A DNA stretch of 64,000 nucleotides from positions 1,860,001 through 1,924,000 of the forward strand of contig OY969919.1 of NCBI GenBank assembly GCA_963704585.1, read 5' to 3'. A program made the translations under genes and the position numbers. This document shows, piece after piece, positions 51,705-63,771 of the stretch (position 1 is the stretch's first letter; the number at the start of each line of letters is the position of its first letter). Origin of the DNA: Bog-756 sp963704585. Lineage in GTDB: Bacteria > Actinomycetota > Acidimicrobiia > Acidimicrobiales > RAAP-2. The notes beneath the pieces are model-generated. The model was not told the origin of the DNA. It ran no database searches and saw only the letters and a program-made list of their open reading frames with translations.

Positions 51705-54023
51705 TCAGTCCGCCGTCGCGGGAGCGAGGCCGTCGAGGAGCGCGGGGAGGCGGCCACGCCACGCAGCGACCGCGTCGTCGAGCGCGAGGTCGACGAGCCC
51801 CTCGACGACGATCCGGTCGCCGCCGGCCTCGCCGAGCACGCGGAAGCCCACGCCCGCGCCGGCGGCACGGGAGGCCAGCTCGGTCACGTCGGTGGTGCAG
51901 ACGACCACCCGCGACGGTGCCTCGGTGAAGAGCATGTGGTGGTCGTCGACTCCCGCGACCCGGACCCCGATCCCTGAGTGGACCGCGAGCTCGGCGAGTG
52001 CAACGGCCAGCCCGCCCGCCGAGACGTCGTGGATCCCGCGGACGAGCGGCGTGCCACCCGCGACCGCGTCGCCGACCAGCCCCGCCACGAAGTCGACCAG
52101 CCGCCGGTGGCAGGCCAGGTCGAGCCCCGGCAGCGGCCCGTCGCGGTGGCCCCGGCACGTCACCGCCCACCGCGAGCCGCCGAGCGCGGGCCGGTGGTGC
52201 GGCTCACCGGCCGACCCGACGCTCTCGTCGAGCAGGACCAGGGTCGCGCCCTCGACGAGTGCGATCCCCGGCGGTCGCACCGCGAGCCGGTCGATGAGCC
52301 CGATCGCTCCCACCACCGGGGTCGGCAGGATGTCGCGGCCGCGGCTCTCGTTGTAGAGGCTCACGTTGCCGCCGACGACCGGGAGGTCGAGGGCGAGGCA
52401 GGCCTCGGCCATCCCGTCGATCGCGTCCGACAGCTGCCACATGACCTCGGGGTGCTCGGGGTTGCCGAGGTTGAGGCAGTTGACGACTGCGAGCGGCCGG
52501 GCGCCCGCGCACGCGAGGTTGAGCGCTGCCTCCGCCACGGTCGACGCGGTGCCGAGCCGCGGGTCGAGCGAGCACCAGTTCGGGTTCGAGTCGCAGGTGA
52601 GCGCCAACCCGCGGTCGGACGGCGGGAGGCCCGGTGCCGCGAGGCGGAGGACGGCCGCGTCGCCGCCGGGTGGGGTCGCCGTGTTGAGGAAGAGCTGGTG
52701 GTCGTACTGGCGGAAGACCCACGACGGGTCGCAGAGGAGCGCGAGCAGGTCGGCGCCGCAGTCGGCCGGGGCCGGCAGGTCGCCGGGGTCGTCGGCCGCC
52801 CGCGCGTCGTGGCCGCCCGGCCGCGCGATCGGCCGGTGGTAGAGCGGCGCGTCCTCGCTCAGGGCGGCGGCCGGGACGTCGCCGAGCACCTCGCCGTCGA
52901 AGCCGTCGAGGACCCGGAGCCGGCCGGCCTCCCCTGACAGTGGCTCGGTGACCCGGCCGACCACCGCTGCGCGCACCTCCCACCGACGGCAGACGTCCTC
53001 GACCTGTGGGAGGTCGCCGGGGGCGACGATGGCGAGCATCCGCTCCTGGCTCTCGGAGGTCATCACCTCGAAGGGCGCCATCCCCGGCTCGCGCCGCGGG
53101 ACCGCGGTCACGTCGACGTCCATCCCGACGCCGCCGCGGGCGGCCGTCTCGGACGTCGCGCAGGCGAGCCCCGCGCCCCCCAGGTCCTGGATGCCGACGA
53201 CCAGCTTCGCGTCGAGCAGCTCGAGGCAGGCCTCGATGAGCCGTTTCTCCTCGTAGGGGTCGCCGACCTGCACGCTCGGCCGCTTCGACGCGTCCTCCTC
53301 CCCCTCCGCGCCACCGAAGCCGGCCGACGCGAGCACGCTGACCCCGCCGATCCCGTCGCGGCCGGTCGCGGAACCGAGCAGGACCGCGAGGTTGCCCGGT
53401 CCCGAGGCCTGCCCGAGCACGAGTCGCTCGACCGGCAGCACCCCGAGGCAGAAGACGTTGACCAGGGGGTTCTGCGCGTAGCAGGGATCGAAGGTGAGCT
53501 CGCCGCCGACCGTCGGCACGCCGACCGAGTTGCCGTACGACGAGATCCCGCTGACGACGCCCTCGACGAGCCATCGCTGACGCGCCTCGGTCGGGTCGCC
53601 GAAGAAGAGCGGGTCCATCACGGCGATCGGGCGCGCACCCATCGTGAACACGTCGCGCAGGATGCCCCCCACCCCGGTCGCGGCGCCCTGGTGCGGCTCG
53701 ATGGCCGAAGGGTGGTTGTGGCTCTCGATGCGCAGCGCCACCGCGATCCCGTCCCCGGCGTCGACGACGCCGGCGTTCTCGCCGGGTCCGACCAGCACCC
53801 GCGCGCCCTCGGTCGGGAGGCGTCGCAGGTGGACGCGCGACGACTTGTAGGAGCAGTGCTCGCTCCACATCACGGCGAAGAGCGCGAGCTCGAGGCGGTT
53901 GGGGATGCGCCCGAGGATCGTCTCGATCTCGTCGCGCTCCGCGTCGGTGAGGCCGAGGGCCCGGTGGAGCGGCTCCCCGACGTCGGTCACGAAGTCGTCC
54001 GACGCTGCCTCCGGCTCGCTCAT
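51705..54023 (-). CDS. purL: Phosphoribosylformylglycinamidine synthase, large subunit (small-type PurL)
   Basis: The 772-residue protein is the bacterial small-type PurL, which works with PurS and PurQ. Motifs include ALFAVMWSEHCSYKSSRVHL, ALRIESHNHPSAIEPHQGAA, GVPTVGGELTFDPCYAQNPL, LDAKLVVGIQDLGGAGLACA and LDLPVVGGNVSLYNESRGRD. It converts FGAR to FGAM. ATG is at 54021-54023. It is separated from purQS by the plus-strand gene at 54479 and its upstream spacer. Confidence 0.97.
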   Translation of the reverse strand: MSEPEAASDDFVTDVGEPLHRALGLTDAERDEIETILGRIPNRLELALFAVMWSEHCSYKSSRVHLRRLPTEGARVLVGPGENAGVVDAGDGIAVALRIESHNHPSAIEPHQGAATGVGGILRDVFTMGARPIAVMDPLFFGDPTEARQRWLVEGVVSGISSYGNSVGVPTVGGELTFDPCYAQNPLVNVFCLGVLPVERLVLGQASGPGNLAVLLGSATGRDGIGGVSVLASAGFGGAEGEEDASKRPSVQVGDPYEEKRLIEACLELLDAKLVVGIQDLGGAGLACATSETAARGGVGMDVDVTAVPRREPGMAPFEVMTSESQERMLAIVAPGDLPQVEDVCRRWEVRAAVVGRVTEPLSGEAGRLRVLDGFDGEVLGDVPAAALSEDAPLYHRPIARPGGHDARAADDPGDLPAPADCGADLLALLCDPSWVFRQYDHQLFLNTATPPGGDAAVLRLAAPGLPPSDRGLALTCDSNPNWCSLDPRLGTASTVAEAALNLACAGARPLAVVNCLNLGNPEHPEVMWQLSDAIDGMAEACLALDLPVVGGNVSLYNESRGRDILPTPVVGAIGLIDRLAVRPPGIALVEGATLVLLDESVGSAGEPHHRPALGGSRWAVTCRGHRDGPLPGLDLACHRRLVDFVAGLVGDAVAGGTPLVRGIHDVSAGGLAVALAELAVHSGIGVRVAGVDDHHMLFTEAPSRVVVCTTDVTELASRAAGAGVGFRVLGEAGGDRIVVEGLVDLALDDAVAAWRGRLPALLDGLAPATAD

Positions 54024-54478
54024 CGGCCCGAGCGTACCCGGCGCCCCTGCGTCGACCCGCCGGGATCGGCGTCATTCGACCGTGGAACACCCACCCGCCT
54101 TTGGCCGATCTCGCCGGTCCCGACGGCGGTGCCTCGTCCCCCCGCGCGCCGAGGCCCGTGCACCGCGTAGCGCCCAGCGGTCACCGGGTCGACGGCGTTC
54201 CCGCGGCCACCACTCGGCCCATCGGCAGCAGGGCCCGATGTCCATTGCTCGCGGCGACCGGGTCGCCACCGGGTTGCGCCCGCCCGTTCCGGTGTGGACG
54301 GCTCCGCACCAGTGCACGGACTGACGCGTATCACCCCAAAACACGGGCGTGCGGGGCTCATCGAATTCGACCCGTCGGCACGTGCCGGAGAGGATAAATA
54401 CCCCGCCGGACGACGATCAATCATGCGGTCGGAGAAGGGCAATTTGCCCAAAATGAAAGGCTCTGGAATGCTGTCGCC
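54024..54478. other. 455-bp gene-free spacer upstream of purL and of the 54479 gene
   Basis: No reading frame with family similarity is seen in either direction. The stretch 54375-54480 is AT-richer than the surroundings and holds the candidate promoter at 54444-54472. The purL promoter must also lie here but was not recognised. No strong inverted repeat or riboswitch-like block was found by eye. Confidence 0.5.
54444..54472 (+). promoter_or_regulatory. Candidate leaderless promoter of the 54479 gene
   Basis: TTGCCC (54444-54449), 17 bases and AATGCT (54467-54472) place transcription start at about 54479, the A of the ATG. No ribosome site precedes that ATG, which supports a leaderless mRNA. 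Confidence 0.5.
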
Positions 54479-54907
54479 ATGGCAGCAACCAGCACCAAGA
54501 CCCGCAAGAAGACTCCGATGTCCGACACCCATAAGGCTGCGTTGGCAAAGGGCAGGGAAGAGGGGCGCATCGTGCGCCAGTATCTCGAGGCCCTCGAGTC
54601 CGCCAAGCCCCGACGGGGCCGCAAGCGGACGCCCGATTCGATCCGCCGCCGCCTGGCGACCATCGACAACTCCATGCCGACGGCCGACCCGCTCACCAAG
54701 CTCCACCTGGTGGAGGAGAAGCAGCGACTCGAGGCCGAGCTCTCCCACAGCGGTGACACGGTCGATCTCGCCGCCCTCGAGAAGAGCTTCGTGAAGGTGG
54801 CGAAGCCATACAGCCAACGGAAGGGCATCTCCTACTCCGCCTGGCGGACCGTCGGTGTGAGCGCCTCGGTCCTCCAGCAGGCGAAGATCCCGCGCACCCG
54901 CGGCTGA
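54479..54907 (+). CDS. Small basic protein of unknown function
   Basis: The 142-residue product is rich in Lys and Arg. Its N-tail (KTRKKTPMSDTHKAALAKGR) leads into helices (EEGRIVRQYLEALESAKPRR; RKRTPDSIRRRLATIDNSMP; LTKLHLVEEKQRLEAELSHS) and a conserved-looking end (KPYSQRKGISYSAWRTVGVS; ASVLQQAKIPRTRG). The basic segments suggest DNA or RNA binding, and the pattern recalls small conserved actinobacterial proteins, but no family is certain. It stands alone, divergent from purL and convergent with purQ. Confidence 0.75.
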   Translation: MAATSTKTRKKTPMSDTHKAALAKGREEGRIVRQYLEALESAKPRRGRKRTPDSIRRRLATIDNSMPTADPLTKLHLVEEKQRLEAELSHSGDTVDLAALEKSFVKVAKPYSQRKGISYSAWRTVGVSASVLQQAKIPRTRG

Positions 54908-54932
54908 GTCGCGGCTGAGTCGCGCCCGGGGG

Positions 54933-54971
54933 CACTGCCGGCGGGCACTGCCGGAGATCACTGCCGGCGGG
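54933..54971. repeat. Three 13-bp tandem repeats between the small gene and purQ
   Basis: CACTGCCGGCGGG (54933-54945), CACTGCCGGAGAT (54946-54958) and CACTGCCGGCGGG (54959-54971) lie in the convergent gap. A GCCGGCGGGCGCCGCCGGAG stretch next to them could fold into a terminator. Confidence 0.8.
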
Positions 54972-54986
54972 CGCCGCCGGAGCCGG

Positions 54987-55676
54987 TCAGGAGGCGACCG
55001 CTGGGATCCGCGAGCGCGCCACGCCGAGCAGCGCGCCGAGCAGGACGCACCCGTCGGTCGAGCCGAGCAGCGCGTCGGTCGCGCGCTCGGGGTGGGGCAT
55101 GAGGCCGACCACGTTCCTGCCGGCGTTGCACACCCCTGCGATGTCGTCGACCGACCCGTTGGGGTTCGCGGTGTAGCGGAGGACGACGCGGTCCTCGCTG
55201 CGGAGCTCGTCGAGCGTCGCGGCGTCGCAGGTGTAGTTGCCCTCGAAGTGGTTGATCGGGATCCGGAGCTCGGTGCCCGGCGCGACGCCGGCGGTGAGCA
55301 CCGAGTCGGGCGACTCGACGCGGACCGTTACCGTCGTGCAGAGGAAGCGCAGTCCCCGGTTCTTCTGGAGCGCACCGGGCAGGAGCCCGGCCTCGCAGAG
55401 CACCTGGAAGCCGTTGCAGATGCCGACGACCGGACCGCCGTCGCCGGCGAACCGGGCGACCGCCGCCATCACCGGCGAGAAGCGCGCGATCGCCCCGGGC
55501 CGCAGGTAGTCGCCGTGGGCGAAGCCTCCGGGCAGCACGAGGGCGTCGAACCCGTCGACCGACGCCTCCCCGTGCCAGACGATCTCGGCGGTCGCCCCTT
55601 GCCGCTCGAGCGCGACCACGACGTCCTGCTCGCAGTTGCTGCCGGGGAAGAGGACCACCCCGACCCGTGGCGCCAT
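54987..55676 (-). CDS. purQ: FGAM synthase, glutaminase subunit
   Basis: The 229-residue class I glutamine amidotransferase has VGVVLFPGSNCEQDVVVAL, LVLPGGFAHGDYLRPGAIAR, the nucleophile Cys in VVGICNGFQVLCEAGLLPGA, and the His-x-Glu of VVGLMPHPERATDALLG. It supplies ammonia to PurL. The ATG forms TGATG with the purS stop. Confidence 0.97.
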   Translation of the reverse strand: MAPRVGVVLFPGSNCEQDVVVALERQGATAEIVWHGEASVDGFDALVLPGGFAHGDYLRPGAIARFSPVMAAVARFAGDGGPVVGICNGFQVLCEAGLLPGALQKNRGLRFLCTTVTVRVESPDSVLTAGVAPGTELRIPINHFEGNYTCDAATLDELRSEDRVVLRYTANPNGSVDDIAGVCNAGRNVVGLMPHPERATDALLGSTDGCVLLGALLGVARSRIPAVAS

Positions 55677-55951
55677 CAGACCCGCGCCCCGGTCCCGACG
55701 ACGGTGACCGTCGACTCCTCGATGACCGGATTGGCGAGCAGGCGCTCGGCGACCTCGGTGGCGCGGTCGCGCGCCTCGGCCTCGTCGGCCGCCGCGACCT
55801 CGAAGCGGAACGCCTTCCCCGAGCGCATGCCGCTCACCCCGCCGAAGCCGAGCGCGGGTAGCGCCCGCTCGATGGTCGCACCCTGCGGATCGGCGATGCC
55901 GGCACGGAGGTGGACCTCCACCAGCACCGAGAAGCGCTCGTCGGCGGCCAC
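55676..55951 (-). CDS. purS: FGAM synthase, PurS subunit
   Basis: The 91-residue product (FSVLVEVHLRAGIADPQGAT followed by IERALPALGFGGVSGMRSGK; AFRFEVAAADEAEARDRATE; LLANPVIEESTVTVV) is a standard PurS, which docks PurQ on PurL. GTG at 55949-55951 starts it two bases after the purC stop. Confidence 0.95.
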   Translation of the reverse strand: MAADERFSVLVEVHLRAGIADPQGATIERALPALGFGGVSGMRSGKAFRFEVAAADEAEARDRATEVAERLLANPVIEESTVTVVGTGARV

Positions 55952-55953
55952 GG

Positions 55954-56859
55954 TCAGGCACCGTACCAGTCGGTGAGCCGCCGCCCGCAGACGCGCTCGT
56001 ACGCCGCGACGTACCGCGTCGAGGTGGCGGTCACGATCTCGTCGGGCAACGGCGGTGGTGGTGGCTGCTTGTCCCACGGCTGTCCCTCGAGCCAGTCGCG
56101 CAGCGGCTGCTTGTCGAACGAGGGTGGGTTCGTCCCCGGCGCGCAGTCGTCGGCCGGCCAGAAGCGCGAGGAGTCCGGTGTGAGGACCTCGTCGCAGATC
56201 GAGAGGCGTCCGTCGATGAAGCCGAGCTCGAACTTGGTGTCGCAGATGACGATCCCGTGCTCCTCCGCGCGCGACGCGGCCCGCGCGTACGCGGCGAGGC
56301 AGAGCTCGGACGCGGCCTCGGCGGCCTCCTTGCCCACGAGATCGACCGCCTCGTCCATGCCGATGTTGAGGTCGTGGCCCTCCGTGGCCTTCGTCGACGG
56401 CGTGAAGATCGGCTCTGGCAGCCGCTCGGCGCGGCGCAGGCCCGCGGGCATCGCCATGCCGTGCACCGTCCCGTTCCGCTCGTACTCCTTGTAGGCCGAG
56501 CCGGCGAGGTAGCCGCGGACGATGCACTCGATGGCGAGCATCTCGGCGCGCCGCACGAGCATCGAGCGACCCGCGAGCGCCTCGAGGCCTCCGGGGAGAC
56601 CGGCCGCACCGGCCGGGAAGTCGGCGGTGTCGCAGCTCACCAGGTGGTTGGGCGCGAGGTCGGCGAGCTCCTCCAGCCAAGAGGCGGTCATCGCGGTGAG
56701 GACCCGCCCCTTGTCGGGGATCGGTTCGTCCATGATCACATCGAACGCCGAGATGCGGTCGGTCGCGACCATGAGCAGGCGGTCGTGGCCCGCGTCGTAG
56801 AGCTCGCGCACTTTCCCCGACTGGAGGAGGGTCAGTGGCTCGGCGAGCGGCGGGGTCAC
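55954..56859 (-). CDS. purC: Phosphoribosylaminoimidazole-succinocarboxamide synthase
   Basis: The 301-residue SAICAR synthetase has LLQSGKVRELYDAGHDRLLM, VATDRISAFDVIMDEPIPDK, ECIVRGYLAGSAYKEYERNG and VICDTKFELGFIDGRLSICD followed by EVLTPDSSRFWPADD. It joins aspartate to CAIR. The GTG overlaps the purB stop (GTGA). Confidence 0.97.
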   Translation of the reverse strand: MTPPLAEPLTLLQSGKVRELYDAGHDRLLMVATDRISAFDVIMDEPIPDKGRVLTAMTASWLEELADLAPNHLVSCDTADFPAGAAGLPGGLEALAGRSMLVRRAEMLAIECIVRGYLAGSAYKEYERNGTVHGMAMPAGLRRAERLPEPIFTPSTKATEGHDLNIGMDEAVDLVGKEAAEAASELCLAAYARAASRAEEHGIVICDTKFELGFIDGRLSICDEVLTPDSSRFWPADDCAPGTNPPSFDKQPLRDWLEGQPWDKQPPPPPLPDEIVTATSTRYVAAYERVCGRRLTDWYGA

Positions 56860-58165
56860 GGGTCGAGCCCTTCGAGGGCGTCCGCGAAGCGGTGGACGTG
56901 ACGGAGGGTCCGACCGAGGTCGAACGCCTCGTCGAGGACGGCAGGGGACACGGTGACCTCCGGGTCGTCGTCGAGCACACTGCGGAAGGCTCTTCCCTCC
57001 TCCCAGGCGATCCGGGCGTCGCGCTGCACGATGCGGTAGGCCGCGTCGCGCTCGAGCCCGGCGCCCACCAGCGCGAGGAGCACCGACTGCGAGAAGACGA
57101 GTCCGTGGCTGCCCCCGGTGAGGGTGGCGAGGGCGCGCTCGGGATGGAGCACGAGACCTTTGACCAACCCGGTCGTCTTCTGGAGGAGGTAGAGGGCGAG
57201 CAGGCTCGCGTCGGGCAGCACGACCCGCTCGACCGAGCTGTGCGAGATGTCCCGCTCGTGCCAGAGCGCGACGTCCTCGAGCCCGGCGGAGAGATAGCCG
57301 CGGAGCACGCGGGCCAGGCCGCAGAGGCGCTCCGAGAGGATCGGATTGCGCTTGTGGGGCATCGCCGAGCTGCCCTTCTGCCCGGGCTTGAAGGGCTCCT
57401 CGACCTCACCGAGCTCGCTGCGGGCGAGGTGGCGGACCTCGGTCGCGATCGCCTCGACCGTCGCCCCGACCGAGGCACACGCCCAGAGGTACTCGGCGTG
57501 GCGGTCGCGGGCGACGACCTGGGTCGCGGGCACCGGTGTGAGGCCGAGTGCCGCGCAGACGTGGGCCTCGACCTGCGGATCGATGTTCGAGTAGGTCCCG
57601 ACCGCACCCGAGAGCTTCCCGACCGCGACGCGGGAGCGCGCGGCGGCGAGGCGCTCGCGGTCGCGTTCGGCCTGGAGTGCCCAGAGCGCGAACTTGGCCC
57701 CGTACGTCGTCGGCTCGGCGTGCATGCCGTGGGTCCGCCCGGTCACGGGGACCTCGATGCTCCCGAGCGCGCGTGTCTTGAGCGCGCGGACGAGTCCGGC
57801 CGACGCGTCGAGCAGGAGGTCGACCGCTGCGGTGAGCGTCGAGCAGAGCGCCGTGTCGACCACGTCGGAGGAGGTGAGGCCGTAGTGGATCCACGACCCC
57901 TCCGGTTGGCCGATCGCGTCCTGCACGACGTCGACGAAGGCCGCGACGTCGTGGTCGGTGACCCGCTCGCGCTCGGCGACAGCCGCGACGAAGGCGCCGT
58001 CGACCTTGGGGCGCGCGCCCGGCAGGCGGCCGCGTCGTCGGACGGGACCGTGCCGATGGCCGCCCAGCCCTCGGTCGCGAGGAGCTCGACCTCGAGCCAG
58101 CGGCCGAAGCGCGCCTCGTCGGTGAAGAGCGATGCCATCTCCGGCGGTGCATAGCGCGGGATCAT
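56856..58165 (-). CDS. purB: Adenylosuccinate lyase, split by a one-base frameshift
   Basis: The N-terminus from ATG 58163-58165 (MIPRYAPPEMASLFTDEARF followed by GRWLEVELLATEGWAAIGTV) runs to about 58011 in one frame. The remaining 380 residues are in another and hold the catalytic segments SWIHYGLTSSDVVDTALCST, VTGRTHGMHAEPTTYGAKFA and KGSSAMPHKRNPILSERLCG. The plus-strand run GGGG at 58008-58011 needs one more G to join them into about 436 residues. The enzyme acts twice in purine synthesis and is normally essential in prototrophs, so an artefact is likely. The start overlaps the purD stop (ATGA). Confidence 0.93.
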
Positions 58166-59493
58166 CCGGCCACGCCCTCGGGTGCGGGAAGCGGCGCACC
58201 GGCACGAGCGGGCGCGCCGGCGGCGGCCGCCGCGATGTCGGAGCGGTAGTGCATGCCCGGCCAGCCGATCGCGTCGACGCCGCGGTACGCGCGCCCGCGC
58301 GCCTCGGCGAGCGAGGGGGCGCACGCGGTGATCCCGATGACCCGGCCGCCCGCGGTCACGATCCGGCCGTCGCGCCGGGCGGTACCCGCGTGGAGCACCT
58401 CGACGCCGGGAAGCGCTGCCGCGACGTCGAGCCCCTCGATCGGGTCGCCGGTGCGGGGCGCCTCGGGGTAGCCCTCGGAGGCGAGCACCACGCAGACCGC
58501 GGCGTCGGGCGAGCAGCGCGGACGGGTCCGGAGCTCGCCGCCGGCGACCTCGGCCAGCAACGCGGTCACGTCGCCCTCGAGCCGGGCGAGGACCACCTGG
58601 CATTCGGGGTCCCCGAAGCGCACGTTGAACTCGAGGACCTTCGGACCCTCGGGGGTGAGCATGAGGCCCGCGTAGAGCACGCCGCGGTAGTCGACGCCCC
58701 GCGCGCGCAGCGCCTGGACGAGCGGGGCGACCGCACGGTCGACGAGCCCGTCGACCGTCCTCCCGTCGAGGAACGGGACAGGCGAGTACGCGCCCATCCC
58801 GCCGGTGTTCGGACCCTGGTCGAGGTCGCGGGCGCGCTTGAAGTCCTGCGCGGGGGCGAGCGCGGCGAGCCGCTCCCCGTCGCAGAGGACGAGCAGCGAG
58901 CACTCGGGACCGGTGAGCCCCTCCTCGATCACGACCTGCCGCCCGGCATCGCCGAACGCGCGGCCCGAGAGCTTGGCCTCGACGTCCGTGTCGGCCTCCT
59001 CGAGGGAGTCGGTCACGAGCACGCCTTTGCCCGCGGCGAGCCCGTCGGTCTTGACCACCCACGGGCCGGGCAGGGTGCGGAGGAACGCCTTCGCCTCGCC
59101 GACCCCGGTGCAGACAGCGAAGCGCGCGGTCGGCACGCCGGCCTCGGCGAGGAGCTCCTTCATCGCGGCCTTCGAGCCCTCGAGGTGCGCACCGTCCGCG
59201 CCGGGACCGAAGACGAGCTTCCCCCGCGCGCGGAGCCGGTCGGCGAGCCCGTCGACGAGCGGCGCCTCGGGGCCGATCACGTAGAGGTCGGCTCCGACCT
59301 CCTCCGGCGGGGTCGCGACGCTCGTCAGGGTGTGGCCCTCGGGCGTGGTGCCGGCGATCCCCGGATTGCCCGGCGTCGCGACGACGTCCGCGGTGCGGCC
59401 GAGCGCGAGGGCGAGCGCGTGCTCGCGACCGCCCGAGCCGACCAGGCAGACCGTCCGCACCGCCTGCTCGGGCGCGCCGGTGGCGCCGCTCAT
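58162..59493 (-). CDS. purD: Phosphoribosylamine--glycine ligase
   Basis: The 443-residue ATP-grasp enzyme shows VCLVGSGGREHALALALGRT, DLYVIGPEAPLVDGLADRLR, WVVKTDGLAAGKGVLVTDSL, GPNTGGMGAYSPVPF and VLEFNVRFGDPECQVVLARL. It makes GAR. The C-terminal 20 residues are an Ala/Pro-rich tail. The ATG overlaps the purA stop (ATGA). Confidence 0.97.
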   Translation of the reverse strand: MSGATGAPEQAVRTVCLVGSGGREHALALALGRTADVVATPGNPGIAGTTPEGHTLTSVATPPEEVGADLYVIGPEAPLVDGLADRLRARGKLVFGPGADGAHLEGSKAAMKELLAEAGVPTARFAVCTGVGEAKAFLRTLPGPWVVKTDGLAAGKGVLVTDSLEEADTDVEAKLSGRAFGDAGRQVVIEEGLTGPECSLLVLCDGERLAALAPAQDFKRARDLDQGPNTGGMGAYSPVPFLDGRTVDGLVDRAVAPLVQALRARGVDYRGVLYAGLMLTPEGPKVLEFNVRFGDPECQVVLARLEGDVTALLAEVAGGELRTRPRCSPDAAVCVVLASEGYPEAPRTGDPIEGLDVAAALPGVEVLHAGTARRDGRIVTAGGRVIGITACAPSLAEARGRAYRGVDAIGWPGMHYRSDIAAAAAGAPARAGAPLPAPEGVAG

Positions 59494-60770
59494 GCGGCGA
59501 ATCGCACGAACTGGTCGCGTCCGGGGCCGACCCCGATGAGCCGGACCGGCACCCCGACCTGCTCCGCCAGGAACTGCACGTAGTCGCGGGCGGCCTGCGG
59601 CAGGTCGGCGACCTCGGTCGCGCCGCTGATGTCGAACTGCCACCCGGGCAGCTCCTCGTAGACCGGGGTCGCCTGGTGGAAGGTCGACTGGTGGTACGGC
59701 AGGTGGGTGAACCGCTTGCCGTCGGCCTCATAGGCCACGCAGACCTTCACCGTCTCGAAGGAGTCGAGCACGTCGAGCTTGGTGAGCGCGACCTCCGAGA
59801 GCGAGTTGACCCGGACCGCCTGGCGGAGCATGACCGCGTCGAACCACCCGGGGCGGCGGCGACGGCCGGTGTTGACCCCGTACTCGTGGCCGCGGTCGAC
59901 GAGCGCGTCACCGACCTCGTCGGTCAGCTCGGTCGGGAACGGCCCGCTCCCGACCCGCGTCACGTACGCCTTCGCCACGCCGATGACCTCGTCGATCGCG
60001 CGCGGCCCGATGCCCGCACCGGTGCACGCGCCGCCCGCGACCGGGTTGGAGGACGTCACGAAGGGGTAGGTGCCGTGGTCGAGGTCGAGGAACGTTGCCT
60101 GCGCGCCTTCGAGGAGGACGTTGCCGCCGCGCTCGAGGACGTCGTGGACGATGCCGACCGTGTCGGCGACCATCGGGGCGACCCGCGGGGCGAGCTCGTC
60201 GAGGTAGTGGGCGCAGATGTCGTCGGCTTTGAGCGGGAGGCGGTTGTAGACCTTGGCGAGGATCGCGTTCTTCTCCTTGAGGACGACCTCGAGCTTCTGC
60301 CGGAAGATCTTGGGATCGAGCAGGTCCTGCACCCGCAGGCCCACCCGCGACGACTTGTCCGCGTAGGCGGGCCCGATGCCGCGCTTCGTCGTGCCGAGGC
60401 TGTTCTTGCCGAGGTAGCGCTCGGTGAGCCGGTCGAGCTCGTGGTGGTAGGGCATGATCAGGTGGGCGTTGCCGCTGACCAGGAGCCGCGAGGTGTCGAC
60501 CCCCTTGGCCGTGAGGGTGTCGACCTCCTCGAGCAGGACGGTCGGGTCGACCACGACTCCGTTGCCGATGACCGGCGTGATGTGGTCGTAGAGGACGCCG
60601 CTCGGCACGAGCTGGAGGGCGAAGGTCTCGCCGCCCACCACGATCGTGTGGCCTGCGTTGTGGCCGCCCTGATAGCGGACGACCATCTCCATCTCTCGGG
60701 CCAGGAGGTCGGTCAGCTTGCCCTTGCCCTCATCACCCCATTGGGTCCCGACGACGACGGTTGCCGGCAC
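59490..60770 (-). CDS. purA: Adenylosuccinate synthetase
   Basis: The 426-residue enzyme begins PATVVVGTQWGDEGKGKLTD, the GTP-binding glycine loop, with RYQGGHNAGHTIVVGGETFA, SSNPVAGGACTGAGIGP and the C-terminal GPGRDQFVRF. It converts IMP to adenylosuccinate. The GTG at 60768-60770 has GGAGGAG about six bases upstream and heads the purA-D-B-C-S-Q run, which is coupled gene to gene. Confidence 0.97.
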   Translation of the reverse strand: MPATVVVGTQWGDEGKGKLTDLLAREMEMVVRYQGGHNAGHTIVVGGETFALQLVPSGVLYDHITPVIGNGVVVDPTVLLEEVDTLTAKGVDTSRLLVSGNAHLIMPYHHELDRLTERYLGKNSLGTTKRGIGPAYADKSSRVGLRVQDLLDPKIFRQKLEVVLKEKNAILAKVYNRLPLKADDICAHYLDELAPRVAPMVADTVGIVHDVLERGGNVLLEGAQATFLDLDHGTYPFVTSSNPVAGGACTGAGIGPRAIDEVIGVAKAYVTRVGSGPFPTELTDEVGDALVDRGHEYGVNTGRRRRPGWFDAVMLRQAVRVNSLSEVALTKLDVLDSFETVKVCVAYEADGKRFTHLPYHQSTFHQATPVYEELPGWQFDISGATEVADLPQAARDYVQFLAEQVGVPVRLIGVGPGRDQFVRFAA

Positions 60771-60872
60771 GCGCCACTCCTCCGTTGCGAAAGCGGATTA
60801 CGCACCAGTGTAGCCCGCACCCCCGTCCCGAGGGCTGGCCGACCGGCGCCTCCCCGGGGCCATCCCTCCTGC

Positions 60873-63362
<2,490 letters not shown>

Positions 63363-63366
<4 letters not shown>

Positions 63367-63770
63367 CCGTGTCCTCCGTTCGCACGCGCGCCGCGCCGGG
63401 GCGGGCGGGTCGGCACCGGCATCTGCCGGAGCGGCACCAGGTCGCGCCGGTAGAGGCGGTGGGTCAGCGCGACCGCCTCGCGCGCCTCGGCCCGGGCGGT
63501 CTCGATCTCGGCTTCGAGGCGCGCGACCTCGGCCTCGAGCGCGAGCACCCGGCGGACCCCCTCGAGGTTGAGCCCCGCGTTGGTCAGGCGCTGGATGTGG
63601 CGCAGGCGGTCGAGGTCCTCGTCGCTGAAGCGCCGGCTCCCGCCCCGGGTGCGGCTCGGGTCGAGGAGCCCTTTGCGCTCGTAGACGCGCAACGTCTGGG
63701 GGTGGACCCCGGTGAGCTCGGCGGCGACCGAGATCACGTAGACGGCGCGGGAGGTGCGGTCGTCGTCCAT
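63363..63770 (-). CDS. hspR: HspR heat-shock repressor (MerR family)
   Basis: The 135-residue product has a MerR-type winged helix (YVISVAAELTGVHPQTLRVY followed by ERKGLLDPSRTRGGSRRFSD; LDRLRHIQRLTNAGLNLEGV) and a helical C-terminus with a basic end. HspR with DnaK represses heat-shock operons at HAIR elements. It sits between dnaJ and clpB and starts one base after the dnaJ stop. Confidence 0.94.
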
Positions 63771-63771
63771 C

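Noticed and set aside
54294..54478. Upstream plus-strand frame before the 54479 gene
   Set aside because: It continues in a different frame from the helical basic protein, lacks a ribosome site and has no recognisable features.
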